Assembly: GCF_029027405.1 (NCBI RefSeq) | Contig: NZ_CP093396.1 | Location: forward strand, 1,736,001-1,800,000 | Source: Sulfurimonas sp. | GTDB lineage: Bacteria > Campylobacterota > Campylobacteria > Campylobacterales > Sulfurimonadaceae | Direction of reading: 5' to 3' | DNA length: 64,000 nucleotides | Part shown: one piece after another, positions 1 to 10,086 of the stretch | Numbering within the stretch: position 1 is the first letter of the stretch | Layout of the letters: each line of letters starts with the position of its first letter | Made by a program: the position numbers and the translations under genes | Notes under the pieces: model-generated | Seen by the model: the letters and a program-made list of their open reading frames with translations, nothing else | What the model was told of the DNA's origin: nothing | Database searches by the model: none

Positions 1-1215
1 TCACTTGTCACAAAACTATTTTTTGATGGTATAGATAGTTTAGATGCAACAAACAAAGACGCATTAGATTCAAATATAAGAGCTAATAAAAGTAGAAAAA
101 CTTCTGCCCTTATTCATGACAAAGCTGTACAAGAGAGAGTAACCTACTATACTAAATTTCAAAGAGATGGCAGATATGAAGATAGAATCAAACTTCAAAA
201 AGAGATTTTGGGATATAAAGATTTAGCTATTACAACTATAGGTTCATTCCCTCAAACACCTGAGGTGAGAAAAGCTAGAAGAGCGTTTAAAAATGCTGAT
301 ATTTCTTATGAAAATTATGAAAAACAAATGAAGGATTACATAGATGATTGTATAGCTTTCCAAGAAGAGTGTGGCATAGAAGTTTTAGTCCATGGGGAAC
401 CTGAAAGAAATGATATGGTTGAATACTTTGGAGAACAGCTACAAGGATATGGATTTTCTCAAAATGGTTGGGTACAGAGCTATGGCAGTAGATGTGTTAA
501 ACCACCATTTATATATGGAGATATAAGTCGTCCAAAAGCTATGACCGTTGATTGGATAACATATGCACAAAGTAAAACTAAAAAAATAATGAAAGGGATG
601 CTAACAGGTCCGGTAACCATTTTAAACTGGTCATTTGTAAGAGATGACATGCCTAAAGATGAAGTTTCAAAACAAATAGCAGTAGCTCTAAGTGATGAGA
701 TAAATGATTTACAAAAAGCAGGAATAAAAATCATACAAGTTGATGAGGCAGCATTTAAAGAGGGTTACCCATTAAGAGATAAAAAGATAAAAATTTATGA
801 AGCATGGGCTGTCAGAGATTTTAAAATATCTGTAAGTAGCGCAAAAGAAGAAACTCAAATCCATACTCACATGTGTTATAGCGAGTTTAATGATATCATC
901 CAAACTATAGAAAATATGGATGCAGATGTCATCTCGATAGAAACTGCAAGAAGTGGAAATGAACTCTTAAAAATATTCAAAGAGGTTGGCTATAAGCAAG
1001 AAGTTGGTCCCGGAGTTTATGACATTCACTCTCCAAGAATACCAAGTATAAATACAATTGTCCATCAGATAAAACTATTACTTGAAGTTTTACCAAAAGA
1101 ACAACTTTGGATTAATCCAGATTGTGGTTTAAAAACTAGAAAATGGAGTGAAGTAAAACCAAGTTTAAAAAATATGGTTGAGGCAGTTAAAATAATTAGA
1201 GCTAATCTTAAATAG
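1..1215 (+). CDS. metE: Cobalamin-independent methionine synthase (3' part)
   Basis: The reading frame is open from the first base, so the gene begins before the window; about 404 residues of the C-terminal half are present. This is the catalytic barrel of 5-methyltetrahydropteroyltriglutamate-homocysteine S-methyltransferase, which makes methionine in the cytosol without B12. Family signatures seen are the TIGSFPQT start of the C-terminal domain and the zinc ligands: His and Cys in HTHMCYSEF, Glu in ISIETARSG and Cys in INPDCGLKTRKW. The His of YDIHSPRIPS matches the catalytic histidine. A TTG codon at 208 is not a credible start, because homologous sequence continues upstream of it. glyA, a source of one-carbon units, follows 69 bases downstream but has its own -10-like box. 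Confidence 0.97.
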   Translation, partial: SLVTKLFFDGIDSLDATNKDALDSNIRANKSRKTSALIHDKAVQERVTYYTKFQRDGRYEDRIKLQKEILGYKDLAITTIGSFPQTPEVRKARRAFKNADISYENYEKQMKDYIDDCIAFQEECGIEVLVHGEPERNDMVEYFGEQLQGYGFSQNGWVQSYGSRCVKPPFIYGDISRPKAMTVDWITYAQSKTKKIMKGMLTGPVTILNWSFVRDDMPKDEVSKQIAVALSDEINDLQKAGIKIIQVDEAAFKEGYPLRDKKIKIYEAWAVRDFKISVSSAKEETQIHTHMCYSEFNDIIQTIENMDADVISIETARSGNELLKIFKEVGYKQEVGPGVYDIHSPRIPSINTIVHQIKLLLEVLPKEQLWINPDCGLKTRKWSEVKPSLKNMVEAVKIIRANLK

Positions 1216-1248
1216 TTTTTATTCAGTCATTTATTATTAAATATTGAG

Positions 1249-1254
1249 TATAAT
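1249..1254 (+). promoter_or_regulatory. Candidate -10 box for glyA
   Basis: TATAAT lies 31 bases before the glyA ATG in the metE-glyA gap, with an AAGGAA ribosome-binding site near 1271. No clear -35 box is visible, which is common for sigma-70 promoters in Campylobacterota. This suggests that glyA can be transcribed separately from metE. Confidence 0.45.
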
Positions 1255-1284
1255 CCAATCAAATATAATAAGGAATTTTATATC

Positions 1285-2532
1285 ATGAGTTTTTTAAAAG
1301 AGTACGATAGTGAAATTTACGATTTATGCGAAAAAGAGTTAGAACGCCAAACTGACCACTTAGAGATGATTGCATCTGAGAACTTTACACTTCCTGCAGT
1401 TATGGAAGCTATGGGTTCAGTTTTTACTAACAAATATGCTGAGGGTTACCCTGCTAAACGCTACTACGGTGGTTGTGAATATGCTGATGGTGTTGAGCAA
1501 CTAGCAATAGACAGAGCTTGTGAACTTTTTGGATGTAACTTTGCAAATGTTCAACCACACTCAGGAAGCCAAGCAAATGGTGCAGTTTATGCAGCACTTT
1601 TAAAAGCTGGTGATAAACTTCTTGGTATGGACTTAAGTCATGGTGGTCATTTAACACATGGTTCAAAACCTTCTTTTTCAGGTAAAAACTACTCTAGTTT
1701 TACTTATGGAGTTGAGCTTGATGGTCGTATTAACTATGAAAGAGTTATGGACATTGCCCAAATTGTAAAACCTAAAATCATCGTTTGTGGTGCATCTGCT
1801 TATGCTCGTGAAATTGACTTTAAAAAGTTTCGTGAAATAGCTGATGCTGTTGGTGCGATTTTATTTGCTGATATCGCACATATTGCTGGTCTTGTATGCG
1901 CAGGTGAACATCCAAGTCCTTTTCCTTATGCGGATGTTGTTACAACTACAACTCACAAAACTCTTGCTGGTCCAAGAGGTGGTATGATTATGACAAATGA
2001 TGAAGATATTGCAAAGAAAATAAACTCTGCTATCTTCCCTGCTCTTCAAGGTGGTCCACTTGTTCATGTAATCGCTGCTAAAGCTGTTGGTTTTAAATAC
2101 AACTTATCTCCAGAATGGAAAGAGTACGCTAAGCAAGTAAAAATAAATGCTAAAATCCTTGGCGAAGTAATGGTTAAACGCGGATATGATGTAGTTTCAG
2201 GCGGAACTGATAACCACTTGATACTTGTTTCTTTTGTTGGAAGTGAGATTTCAGGAAAAGATGCTGACTTAGCTCTTGGTAACGCTGGTATAACTATCAA
2301 TAAAAATACAGTTCCAGGTGAAACAAGAAGTCCATTTGTAACTTCTGGTATAAGAGTTGGTTCAGCTGCTTTAACTTCTCGTGGTATGAAAGAAGCCGAG
2401 TTTGAACTAATCGCAAACAAAATGGCTGATGTTCTTGATGATATTGATAACACTGAGCTTCAAGCAAATATTAAAGCTGAATTAAAAGAGTTAGCTCAAA
2501 ACTTTATAATTTATAATCAACCGACTTACTAA
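1285..2532 (+). CDS. glyA: Serine hydroxymethyltransferase
   Basis: This 415-residue protein has the normal length for cytosolic SHMT, the PLP enzyme that converts serine and tetrahydrofolate to glycine and methylene-tetrahydrofolate. The PLP-binding lysine is K225 in [13 protein letters not shown]. Other family motifs are ASENF near residue 31, YAEGYP near 51 and the PHSGSQAN cofactor loop near 91. The gene starts the block glyA, DUF1882 gene, SPOR gene, trpE, aroE, which apart from trpE matches the order known in Campylobacter jejuni. A good ribosome-binding site supports the chosen ATG. Confidence 0.98.
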   Translation: MSFLKEYDSEIYDLCEKELERQTDHLEMIASENFTLPAVMEAMGSVFTNKYAEGYPAKRYYGGCEYADGVEQLAIDRACELFGCNFANVQPHSGSQANGAVYAALLKAGDKLLGMDLSHGGHLTHGSKPSFSGKNYSSFTYGVELDGRINYERVMDIAQIVKPKIIVCGASAYAREIDFKKFREIADAVGAILFADIAHIAGLVCAGEHPSPFPYADVVTTTTHKTLAGPRGGMIMTNDEDIAKKINSAIFPALQGGPLVHVIAAKAVGFKYNLSPEWKEYAKQVKINAKILGEVMVKRGYDVVSGGTDNHLILVSFVGSEISGKDADLALGNAGITINKNTVPGETRSPFVTSGIRVGSAALTSRGMKEAEFELIANKMADVLDDIDNTELQANIKAELKELAQNFIIYNQPTY

Positions 2533-2540
2533 GGTAAAAC

Positions 2541-3083
2541 ATGACAGCTATGGATACAAAACTTATAAAAATGGTGAGTGACCACTACTGGATAAAAAGA
2601 GAAAAAGTAGTAGAAAAACTCACCTTTAAGGGTCGTACTTTTTATAATAAGTTTGAAAAGGTTAATGCACCTTTGACTCAATCTTTAATAAATCAACACC
2701 TAAAAGGTGATATAACTATCGCTCATTCTATTGTAAACAAACATGTAAAAGTTGAAAATATAGTTATAGATTATAATGGTAGAGACCCTGAAAGATTTTA
2801 TCACAAGGCTCAACTCCTCCTTCGAGAAGAAGGCTATATAAACTTTACTGCTTATACAACAAAAACAGATGGTCACCTTCATGTATATATTCATAAAGGT
2901 CATACAACCTTACAAGAAGCAATACAACTTGGTAAAATGATAAGTATGAAACTGTCTGCTAAACAACCTAAGCAATGGAGAATGTTTCCAAGTGCTGATA
3001 TACCTAATGAGTACAATATTTTAACCTTACCTTACGATGTTTACGCTAAAGAGCGAGGAGCTTCTTGGTCTAAACACATGTAA
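2541..3083 (+). CDS. DUF1882-family protein
   Basis: The product has 180 residues and no signal peptide or membrane segment, so it is probably cytosolic. Its position directly after glyA and before a SPOR-domain gene matches the conserved DUF1882 protein of Campylobacterota (Cj0403 position in C. jejuni). The sequence is basic, with an N-terminal region rich in Lys and Trp and a [13 protein letters not shown] segment near the middle. No catalytic motif is recognised and the function is unknown. It begins 8 bases after the glyA stop, so it is very likely co-transcribed with glyA. The family call rests on synteny plus general resemblance. Confidence 0.8.
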   Translation: MTAMDTKLIKMVSDHYWIKREKVVEKLTFKGRTFYNKFEKVNAPLTQSLINQHLKGDITIAHSIVNKHVKVENIVIDYNGRDPERFYHKAQLLLREEGYINFTAYTTKTDGHLHVYIHKGHTTLQEAIQLGKMISMKLSAKQPKQWRMFPSADIPNEYNILTLPYDVYAKERGASWSKHM

Positions 3084-3144
3084 AGCGTATGTAAATATGT
3101 TTTTTGATATGATAAAGTAGATAAAAAATTTTGAGAGAGAAATT

Positions 3145-3786
3145 ATGAATGAAAAAAATGAACTGAATGATATAATTTTAAATAGAGGTGGTTCTAGTGG
3201 TGGTAACAAAAAAATTGTTTTAGCAGTAGCTACACTTGGTGTAATTTTAATTATAGTAGTTATGCTAATGAGTACCTTGACTCCTGATGCTAAAGAAAAT
3301 CTTCCACAACCGATTCCTCTTCCTACTCAACAAAGTCATATTACTCCTACACAAAAGAGTGAACCTCTATTTGAAGAAGTTGTAGTTGTTGAAGAAAACT
3401 CTAAAAGTAATGATTCTTTAGATGAAATAGCACAAAGATTAAAAAAAGAATCTCTTGAAGATATAAAAGAAACAGTAAAAAAACCCGTTAAAAAAATAAC
3501 AAAAAAAATAACAAAATCAACACATAAAAAAGTAGTAAACACCCCAATAAAAGAAGTATCTAGTGCAAAAACATACTTTGTTCAAGTTGGTTCTTTTTCA
3601 AAATACGAACCAAATAAAAAGTTCTTAGATTCTATTTTAAGTCAAGGTTATAGATATAAGTTTCACAAAGTAAAAAACTTAACTAAAGTTTTAGTTGGTC
3701 CATTTTATAATGAAAAAGAAGCGCGTGCAGCACTAAGAGTATTAAGAAGCAACATAGAAGCAGGCGCTTTTTTAGTTAAAATCTAA
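3145..3786 (+). CDS. SPOR-domain membrane protein
   Basis: This 213-residue bitopic inner-membrane protein has a short cytoplasmic N-terminus, one membrane helix (about residues 20-43, rich in Val, Ile and Leu) and a charged Pro/Lys-rich periplasmic linker. The C-terminal SPOR domain starts near residue 142 with YFVQVGSFS and ends with the usual KVLVGPFYNEKEARAAL pattern. SPOR domains bind denuded septal peptidoglycan, so a role in division or wall turnover is likely (DedD/FtsN-like). It lies between the DUF1882 gene and trpE. Its stop codon overlaps the trpE start by one base (TAATG), which indicates translational coupling. Confidence 0.88.
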   Translation: MNEKNELNDIILNRGGSSGGNKKIVLAVATLGVILIIVVMLMSTLTPDAKENLPQPIPLPTQQSHITPTQKSEPLFEEVVVVEENSKSNDSLDEIAQRLKKESLEDIKETVKKPVKKITKKITKSTHKKVVNTPIKEVSSAKTYFVQVGSFSKYEPNKKFLDSILSQGYRYKFHKVKNLTKVLVGPFYNEKEARAALRVLRSNIEAGAFLVKI

Positions 3787-5195
3787 TGATATATTATAAA
3801 CAATTTGTACTCGACCAACTAGCACCTATCGCTGTTTACTCTAAATTAAAAAAGATTTTTAAAAATGAGATTAGTTATCTTTTTGAAAGTGCTGGACAAA
3901 GTGATGGGAACTATAGTTTTATCTGTATAGGCGCAAGAGAAAGACTCCAATACATAAATAATCAAACTATTTATACTGATGCTTCTGGGAAACAACATAC
4001 AAAAATAAAAAATCCATTTACTTTTTTAAAAGAGTATTATAAAAAAATTGATACAAGCATATACAAAGAAGTGGCTTCAAAATTAAACATTGGCTTCGTT
4101 GACGGTTTTATAGGATATATCGGTTATGATATGGTTAAAGTCTTTGAGCCAAAACTAAACTCTGCCATGGATAACTTAAAAGATGAGTTAAATACACCTG
4201 ACTTAGATTTAATGCTTCCAAAAATCATATTAGTATATTCACATAAAAATCATCAAATCACTCTTGTTAGTAAACTAGAAGAGATGCATAATAAATTTGA
4301 TTTCATAGAAAATTCACTTAAAGACAACTACCAATATATTCACATGAAAAAGAATATTGGAACCGATAAAGGAAGTTTTTCACACTCAAAAGATAAATTT
4401 TTCAAAATGATTGATGATTCAAAAGAGATGATAAAAAGTGGTGATGTTTTTCAAATTTTAATGACAAACCGTTTTATAAGAAAGATAAAAGTTGATCCTT
4501 TCAGTTTTTATAGAATTTTAAGAACAAAAAATCCATCTCCTTATATGTTTTTACTTGAATATAATGATTTTAACATTGTAGGTAGTTCACCAGAAGTTAT
4601 GATAAGACTTACAGATGGAGAGCTTCTTCTTCGTCCAATAGCAGGAACAAGAAAAAGAGGAGCTACAAAAATTAAAGACAAAGAGATGGAAGATGAACTT
4701 CTAGCAGATCCAAAAGAGCTAGCAGAGCATCTTATGCTTATTGATTTAGGTAGAAATGATGTTAGTCGTGTTGCTAAAACAGGAAGTGTGAAAGTTCAAG
4801 ACATGATGCATATTGAACGATTTTCTCATGTTATGCATATAGTTTCAGATGTAACAGCTGAGCTTGATGATGGCAAAGATATGTTTGATTTGTTTATGGC
4901 AACTTTTACAGCTGGAACAATGACTGGAGCACCAAAAATCAGAGCAATGGAATTAATAGCTAAATATGAAGGTCTTAAAAGAGGTTTTTACAGTGGAAGC
5001 ATCGGATATTTTGGTTTTGATGGGAACATGGACAGTGCAATAACTATACGAACAGCAATGGTAAAAAAAGACAAGGTCATTCTTCAAGCTGGAGCTGGTA
5101 TTGTTGCAGATAGTCAAAATGAATTAGAGTATTTAGAAGTTAAAAATAAGCTTGGTGCGCTCATTCATTCATTAGAAGACTTAGACAAAAATTAA
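3786..5195 (+). CDS. trpE: Anthranilate synthase component I
   Basis: The 469-residue chorismate-utilising enzyme carries the full C-terminal signature: RPIAGTRKRG, DPKELAEHLMLIDLGRND, HVMHIVSDV and FTAGTMTGAPKIRAM. The N-terminal YLFESAGQSDGNYSF resembles the tryptophan-feedback LLES region of TrpE, which favours TrpE over the close relative PabB. It makes anthranilate from chorismate with a glutamine amidotransferase subunit (TrpG) that is not in this window. It overlaps the SPOR gene by one base and precedes aroE by 10 bases, so it sits in an aromatic amino-acid context. PabB remains the alternative. Confidence 0.88.
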   Translation: MIYYKQFVLDQLAPIAVYSKLKKIFKNEISYLFESAGQSDGNYSFICIGARERLQYINNQTIYTDASGKQHTKIKNPFTFLKEYYKKIDTSIYKEVASKLNIGFVDGFIGYIGYDMVKVFEPKLNSAMDNLKDELNTPDLDLMLPKIILVYSHKNHQITLVSKLEEMHNKFDFIENSLKDNYQYIHMKKNIGTDKGSFSHSKDKFFKMIDDSKEMIKSGDVFQILMTNRFIRKIKVDPFSFYRILRTKNPSPYMFLLEYNDFNIVGSSPEVMIRLTDGELLLRPIAGTRKRGATKIKDKEMEDELLADPKELAEHLMLIDLGRNDVSRVAKTGSVKVQDMMHIERFSHVMHIVSDVTAELDDGKDMFDLFMATFTAGTMTGAPKIRAMELIAKYEGLKRGFYSGSIGYFGFDGNMDSAITIRTAMVKKDKVILQAGAGIVADSQNELEYLEVKNKLGALIHSLEDLDKN

Positions 5196-5205
5196 AGAAA
5201 ACAAT

Positions 5206-6000
5206 ATGAAAAAACTATTTGCTATCTTTGGTAATCCCGTATCACACTCTCGTTCTCCACTTATGCACAATAGTGTCTTTAAAGGCTTAAACTACAATGC
5301 ATGTTATACTAGAGTGCACCTACTTGATGGAACAAAATTAAGAGAAACCTTTTTCAAACTAAAACTCTCTGGTGCCAATGTGACAGTTCCACATAAAGAG
5401 GCTGCATATAAAGCTTGTGATGAAGTTAGAGGTTTTGCAAAGAAAGTTGGCGTTGTTAACACCATTATAAATGAGAATGGCAAACTTGTTGGTTACAACA
5501 CAGATGCTGATGGTTTTATGTTCGCTATAAAAGAATTTAAAGAGATAAAAAATGTTCTCGTTATTGGTGCTGGAGGAACAGCAAAAGCTTTAGCATCTAG
5601 GCTTGTTCAAGACAATATAAAAGTTACTGTGTTAAACAGAAGTGCTTCAAGATTAAAGTTTTTTATGGATATAGTTGATGAATGTTATACTTGGGATAAC
5701 TTCAAATTACAAAAATATGATTTAGTTTTAAACTCAACAAGTGCTGGATTAAAAGATGATGAATTACCTGCCCCAAAAGATATGATTAATGATATTTTAA
5801 ATAATACTTCTTTTGTTGCAGATGCTATCTATGGAAAGCTAACACCATTTTTAAAACAGGCACATAACAAAAATATAACATATAAAGATGGAGCAGATAT
5901 GCTTTTAGGTCAAGGTATTTTAGCAAACGAACTTTTTGTAAATAACGAACTAAAAATTGATAAAATCAAATATTTCATGCAAAAGAGCTTTAATCTGTAG
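5206..6000 (+). CDS. aroE: Shikimate dehydrogenase
   Basis: The 264-residue protein is full length for AroE, the NADPH-dependent reductase that converts 3-dehydroshikimate to shikimate. Substrate-binding GNPVSHSRSP (about residues 9-18), catalytic Lys64 in NVTVPHKEA, Asp100 in GYNTDADGF, the nucleotide-binding VIGAGGTAKA loop and a C-terminal DGADMLLGQG are all present. It closes the glyA-to-aroE block. A GTG-free ATG start 10 bases after trpE is well placed. Confidence 0.97.
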   Translation: MKKLFAIFGNPVSHSRSPLMHNSVFKGLNYNACYTRVHLLDGTKLRETFFKLKLSGANVTVPHKEAAYKACDEVRGFAKKVGVVNTIINENGKLVGYNTDADGFMFAIKEFKEIKNVLVIGAGGTAKALASRLVQDNIKVTVLNRSASRLKFFMDIVDECYTWDNFKLQKYDLVLNSTSAGLKDDELPAPKDMINDILNNTSFVADAIYGKLTPFLKQAHNKNITYKDGADMLLGQGILANELFVNNELKIDKIKYFMQKSFNL

Positions 6001-6035
6001 TAAATAGTGCTAAATAAGAGTACAATACGACAGAG

Positions 6036-7433
6036 ATGAAAAAACATACTATTGAACAAACAACTATCTTTTTAAGTGTCGCTAAATGGCTACTCCTTTC
6101 CTCTTTTGTAGGTATAATTATTGGAGCAACTGTTACACTATTTTTAAATATTTTACAATATTCTGAACAAAATCAACATCTAGTTCCATTTCCTCACTAC
6201 TACCTTCTTCCTTTTGGTTTAGTTGCAACTGTTTGGTTAGTAAAAACATTTGCTCCTGATGCAAAGGGTCATGGCACAGAAAAGGTTATAGAAGCCGTAC
6301 ATAAAAAAAGTGGTAAAATCGAAATTGCGGTTATTCCTATAAAATTACTTGCAACTGTAATAACTATATTTACTGGTGGTTCAGTTGGTAAGGAAGGTCC
6401 AGGGGCGCAGATTGGTGCAGGCATGGCATCTTTTGTGTCAGACTTATTTCGTTTTTCAAAAGAAGATAGAAAAAAGCTTGTTATTTGTGGGATTGGAGCT
6501 GGATTTGCTTCAGTGTTTGGAACACCAATCGCAGGTGCAATCTTTGGTGTTGAAGTTTTAATAGTAGGACTAATTCGTTATGATGTTCTTCTTCCTTCTT
6601 TTATTGCAGGTTTTGCCGCTTTTTCTACTGCCCAATATTTAGGAATAGATTATACATATTTTGATATAAATTTTCATCAAATAGTCACTCTAAATTTACC
6701 TCTTATTCTTCAAGTAATTGTTGCTGGATTATTTTTTGGTCTAATCTCTGATTTAACTATAACTTTTTTAAAGCGTACCGAGAGATTTATTAGTAAAGTA
6801 GCTTTAAATGTATATATTAAAGCATTTATTGGTGGTCTTTTTCTTGTCGGATTATCACTTGTGTTTGGAGATGAATATTTTGGTTTAGGAATTGAAACTA
6901 TTGATAAAGCACTTGGGCCAAACTCATTACATAATGCAGATATACCTTGGTATGCTTTTATTTTAAAAACAATATTTACTGCTGTAACCTTAGGTTCTGG
7001 AGGAAGTGGTGGAATTGTTACTCCAATATTTTACATTGGAGCAACAAGTGGTAATTTATTTGGTACTATTATGGGTGGCAATATAGCATTTTTTGCCGCT
7101 ATTGGTTTTGTAAGCGTTCTTGCAGGAACAACAAATTCACCAATTGCTGCGACTATTATGGCTATGGAGTTATTTGGTATTGAAGTAGCTCACTATGCTG
7201 CTATCTCTGTTGTTATAAGCTTTTTTATGACTGGTCATAGAAGTGTCTTTCCTTCTCAAATTTTAGCAATGAGGAAGTCAGATATGCTAGACATAAAAAG
7301 TGGTGATAGTATTGGAAATGTCAATGTTAAAATAAATACTGCTGAGATAGATAGATTAACTAAATTTCGTGATAGACTTCAAAGTAAACGAAAACGAAGA
7401 AATGAAAATAAAAACTCTAAAAATAGTAATTAA
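6036..7433 (+). CDS. ClC-family chloride channel or antiporter
   Basis: This 465-residue polytopic membrane protein has ClC signatures: GKGHGTEKVIEAV near residue 77, the gating-glutamate loop GGSVGKEGPGAQIG near residue 117 and GSGGSGGIVTPIF near residue 320. The glutamate of GKEGP is the external gate, which in bacterial members usually means 2Cl-/H+ exchange. The anion-pore motif is GIVTP rather than the commoner GxFxP. The C-terminus is a basic tail without CBS domains. It is convergent with pldA, separated by one base. Confidence 0.93.
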   Translation: MKKHTIEQTTIFLSVAKWLLLSSFVGIIIGATVTLFLNILQYSEQNQHLVPFPHYYLLPFGLVATVWLVKTFAPDAKGHGTEKVIEAVHKKSGKIEIAVIPIKLLATVITIFTGGSVGKEGPGAQIGAGMASFVSDLFRFSKEDRKKLVICGIGAGFASVFGTPIAGAIFGVEVLIVGLIRYDVLLPSFIAGFAAFSTAQYLGIDYTYFDINFHQIVTLNLPLILQVIVAGLFFGLISDLTITFLKRTERFISKVALNVYIKAFIGGLFLVGLSLVFGDEYFGLGIETIDKALGPNSLHNADIPWYAFILKTIFTAVTLGSGGSGGIVTPIFYIGATSGNLFGTIMGGNIAFFAAIGFVSVLAGTTNSPIAATIMAMELFGIEVAHYAAISVVISFFMTGHRSVFPSQILAMRKSDMLDIKSGDSIGNVNVKINTAEIDRLTKFRDRLQSKRKRRNENKNSKNSN

Positions 7434-7434
7434 A

Positions 7435-8319
7435 CTATCTTGAAAAACTAAATCCAATAGAAAATTTTGTTACATAATTGTTATAATCAATCAAGCTTTC
7501 ACCATATCCTGTAAAAATTTTTGCATAAAAGTAAGTATCTTTTATAAGTGGATATGAATATGTGACTTCCGCTGCACCTTGTTTTGTCTCAATATTCCCT
7601 CTTCCCATTAAAGTAAACATATGTTTATTTAAAAAATAGTTGAATTTCAATGAAGTGTACCCTAGATATTCCATTATATCAGGATTGTCTGTGCCATGTA
7701 TAGTTTCATAAAAAGGTATCCAAAAACTAAATTCTGTAACTAAAGTATCATACTGAAATGAAAATTCAGAGTAAATATAGTTCATGCTTCTAGATTGATT
7801 ATTTGTGTTATATCTTTGAGTTGAGACAATAGTGGAAGTACCTGCATTACTTCCTTGTCCGTTAGAGCGATGAGCATATGCTACCTTTATGGATTTCATA
7901 TTTAAAAATGAATCTTTATCTTCAATCGGAAAAACAACAAAAGCTTCAGGATTGTAAGTTGTTTCTCTAAATGGAGAAGAATCCACATAAATTTGCCAAA
8001 AAGCTTTGTGAGTATAAGAGAGATAATATTTTTCATTTAATCCAAAAAGTCCACTTCCAACACCTAACTGCAAACTAACTTGCAATTCTGCTTCAATATT
8101 TCTATAATCACCAGTAGGAGAGTAATTATCATAAATACCATTTGTTCTATAACCATAAGGCAAAAGATAGTTGACTTTATATGGCTTTAGTCCAAAGCCG
8201 CCATCTATCCATGTATTCATACTATCTATAGCTTCACTATCTTTTATCTTTGTAGTTTCTATATTTTCTAAAGCATAGATACTAGTAAAAAAAATCAAAA
8301 CTATAAATATATATTGCAT
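7435..8319 (-). CDS. pldA: Outer-membrane phospholipase A
   Basis: The product has 294 residues with an N-terminal Sec signal (about residues 1-17) and a beta-barrel-like body. OMPLA signatures are YTHKAFWQIY, SPFRETTYNPEAF and the active-site AYAHRSNGQGSN, in which His and Ser form the catalytic pair. OMPLA hydrolyses phospholipids that have moved to the outer leaflet of the outer membrane, normally after calcium-driven dimerisation. It is followed upstream by recR with only one base between them, so pldA is probably the last gene of the mltA-recR-pldA unit. Confidence 0.93.
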   Translation of the reverse strand: MQYIFIVLIFFTSIYALENIETTKIKDSEAIDSMNTWIDGGFGLKPYKVNYLLPYGYRTNGIYDNYSPTGDYRNIEAELQVSLQLGVGSGLFGLNEKYYLSYTHKAFWQIYVDSSPFRETTYNPEAFVVFPIEDKDSFLNMKSIKVAYAHRSNGQGSNAGTSTIVSTQRYNTNNQSRSMNYIYSEFSFQYDTLVTEFSFWIPFYETIHGTDNPDIMEYLGYTSLKFNYFLNKHMFTLMGRGNIETKQGAAEVTYSYPLIKDTYFYAKIFTGYGESLIDYNNYVTKFSIGFSFSR

Positions 8320-8320
8320 C

Positions 8321-8890
8321 TTAAACCTTTACTCTATCTTTTAATGCTCTAGTTAGGGATAATATATCCACATTTTCCAAACTTACTCCAGTTGGAACAC
8401 CTTGTGCAATTCTTGAAAAATTTATATTAAAAGAACTAAGTTTTTCTTCTATATATAAAATAACTGCATCATTTGAAATAGATGGGGTAAGAGCAAATAA
8501 AACTTCACTAATTCCATTTTCCACCATTTTAACAAGATGTGAAACAGTTAACTCTTCTAAAGAATCAAGCACAAAATATTTACCATCAAAAAGTCCATTT
8601 TCTTCCAATAAAAGTACATCTTTAGCATTTTCTATAATACACAATAAGGTATTATCTCGTCTTTCATCACTACAAATAGAACAAAGTTCATCTTCACTCA
8701 TTCCACCGCATACTCTGCATTTTCTCAAACTCCCAAGAGCGTCTTCTATTGCTTGAGATATTTTCATACCAACAAAAGTATCATTAATTGCCATATGATA
8801 TGCTAGTCTTGTTGCAGACTTTTTTCCTATTGTTGGAAGTTCTTGTAGTGCATCTACCAAGCGGTTGAATTTATCTAATGAGCCTCTCAC
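8321..8890 (-). CDS. recR: Recombination protein RecR
   Basis: The 189-residue protein is slightly shorter than usual for RecR. The helix-hairpin-helix LPTIGKKSATRLAYH, a four-cysteine zinc finger (CRVCGG...CSIC) and a Toprim domain beginning LLCIIENAKDVLLLE appear in the family order. RecR works with RecO, and in many bacteria RecF, to load RecA at single-strand gaps. It overlaps the mltA stop by 4 bases. Confidence 0.96.
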   Translation of the reverse strand: MRGSLDKFNRLVDALQELPTIGKKSATRLAYHMAINDTFVGMKISQAIEDALGSLRKCRVCGGMSEDELCSICSDERRDNTLLCIIENAKDVLLLEENGLFDGKYFVLDSLEELTVSHLVKMVENGISEVLFALTPSISNDAVILYIEEKLSSFNINFSRIAQGVPTGVSLENVDILSLTRALKDRVKV

Positions 8891-9954
8891 TTATTTTCCT
8901 TTGGTAGTAATATCCATAATCTTAGTTCTGATTTCAATTCACCTGCTATTTTGCTAGCTTCACTTGACGAGCCAAAAAACATGTCAGCTCTAACTTCGCC
9001 TTTTATAGCTCCACCAGTATCTTCAGCCATTACAATTTTATCTACTTTTTTACCATCTATTATAGCATCTAAAAAGAGTATGCTTCCTAACTGTATGATA
9101 CGTCTATCAACAGCAACAGAACGCTGAGGAGTAAGGACTAAACCAAGTGAGCCAGATGCTCCATGTTGCTTTTGTTTGAAAAAAACTACTGACTTATTAT
9201 AATTTAAAACTTCATCAATTCTACTTGGATTATCTATAAACCATTGCTTGATACTTTGAAGAGATATTGTCTGGGATGATATTTCACCTTCTTTTACTAA
9301 ATATTTACCAATAGAACTATATTTATGCCCATTTTGATTTGAAAAACCAACAAATATTTTTTTTCTATCTTCAAAACTAACCATGCCTGAACCTTGAACT
9401 TCTAAAAAGAAAAGATCGATTTTTGAGTCTGTGTAACAAATAATGTCAGCATCTAGACCTGATTTAGCAATTTGCTCTCTTGTGTGATAAGGAACTAACT
9501 TTTTACCTTCTACTCTTCCTCTAAGTCTATAATTTTTTAAATCGGGATAGACACTAGTTAAATCAACACTTATTAAATCATTTGGTTCATTATACACTGG
9601 ATAAATATATGGTTCTCTTTTTATATATGAACCTCTGATAGTAGGTTCATAATAACCTGTTAAAAGTCCTTTTTTGTTGGCATCTAGATTTTGAATCCTA
9701 TAAACATCAAATTCGGTTTCAAAAAAAGTTTTTGGATTTTTACTTAAAGTTGCTTTTTGGCATAGATGCAAGTAAATTTTTTGAGTTTTTGTACTTCTAC
9801 AACTATTTATAAATGAGTTAAGTGCTATTTGGTGATTTTCATATTGCCATCTAGGCAGTTCATCAAAACTAGCAATTGAAAATATTGACTTTTCTTCTTT
9901 TGCACATCCCACAAAAAATATAACAATGGCCAATAATACTAAACTTCTCTTCAT
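8887..9954 (-). CDS. mltA: Membrane-bound lytic murein transglycosylase A
   Basis: I place the start at 9954 (355 residues), because it gives a clean lipoprotein signal MKRSLVLLAIVIFFVGC with the lipobox Cys at residue 17; the upstream start at 9972 only adds six residues. MltA motifs are LLTGYYEPTIRGS, VQGSGMV, LVLTPQRSVAVDRR and the catalytic region AEDTGGAIKGEVRADMF with the conserved Asp residues. It cleaves glycan strands to 1,6-anhydromuropeptides at the outer membrane. It heads a minus-strand unit with recR and pldA and diverges from dnaJ. Confidence 0.93.
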   Translation of the reverse strand: MKRSLVLLAIVIFFVGCAKEEKSIFSIASFDELPRWQYENHQIALNSFINSCRSTKTQKIYLHLCQKATLSKNPKTFFETEFDVYRIQNLDANKKGLLTGYYEPTIRGSYIKREPYIYPVYNEPNDLISVDLTSVYPDLKNYRLRGRVEGKKLVPYHTREQIAKSGLDADIICYTDSKIDLFFLEVQGSGMVSFEDRKKIFVGFSNQNGHKYSSIGKYLVKEGEISSQTISLQSIKQWFIDNPSRIDEVLNYNKSVVFFKQKQHGASGSLGLVLTPQRSVAVDRRIIQLGSILFLDAIIDGKKVDKIVMAEDTGGAIKGEVRADMFFGSSSEASKIAGELKSELRLWILLPKENK

Positions 9955-10047
9955 AAAAAGAATTATACTCATATTAAATTAAAAAAGAACAAGTAGCTTT
10001 CACTTTTAGACTCTAATGAATTCGAGGTTCCTTTAAATTTAAAACGA

Positions 10048-10053
10048 TATAAT
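10048..10053 (+). promoter_or_regulatory. Candidate -10 box for dnaJ
   Basis: TATAAT lies 34 bases before the dnaJ ATG in the mltA-dnaJ divergent gap. A TAGGA Shine-Dalgarno sequence sits near 10070. No CIRCE-like inverted repeat was seen. Confidence 0.4.
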
Positions 10054-10086
10054 TGCGAAAATTTATTTGTAGGATATTAATATAGT

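Noticed and set aside
3786-5195. TrpE gene as PabB
   Set aside because: The LLES-like feedback motif (YLFESAGQSDG) near the N-terminus favours TrpE, though PabB is not fully excluded.
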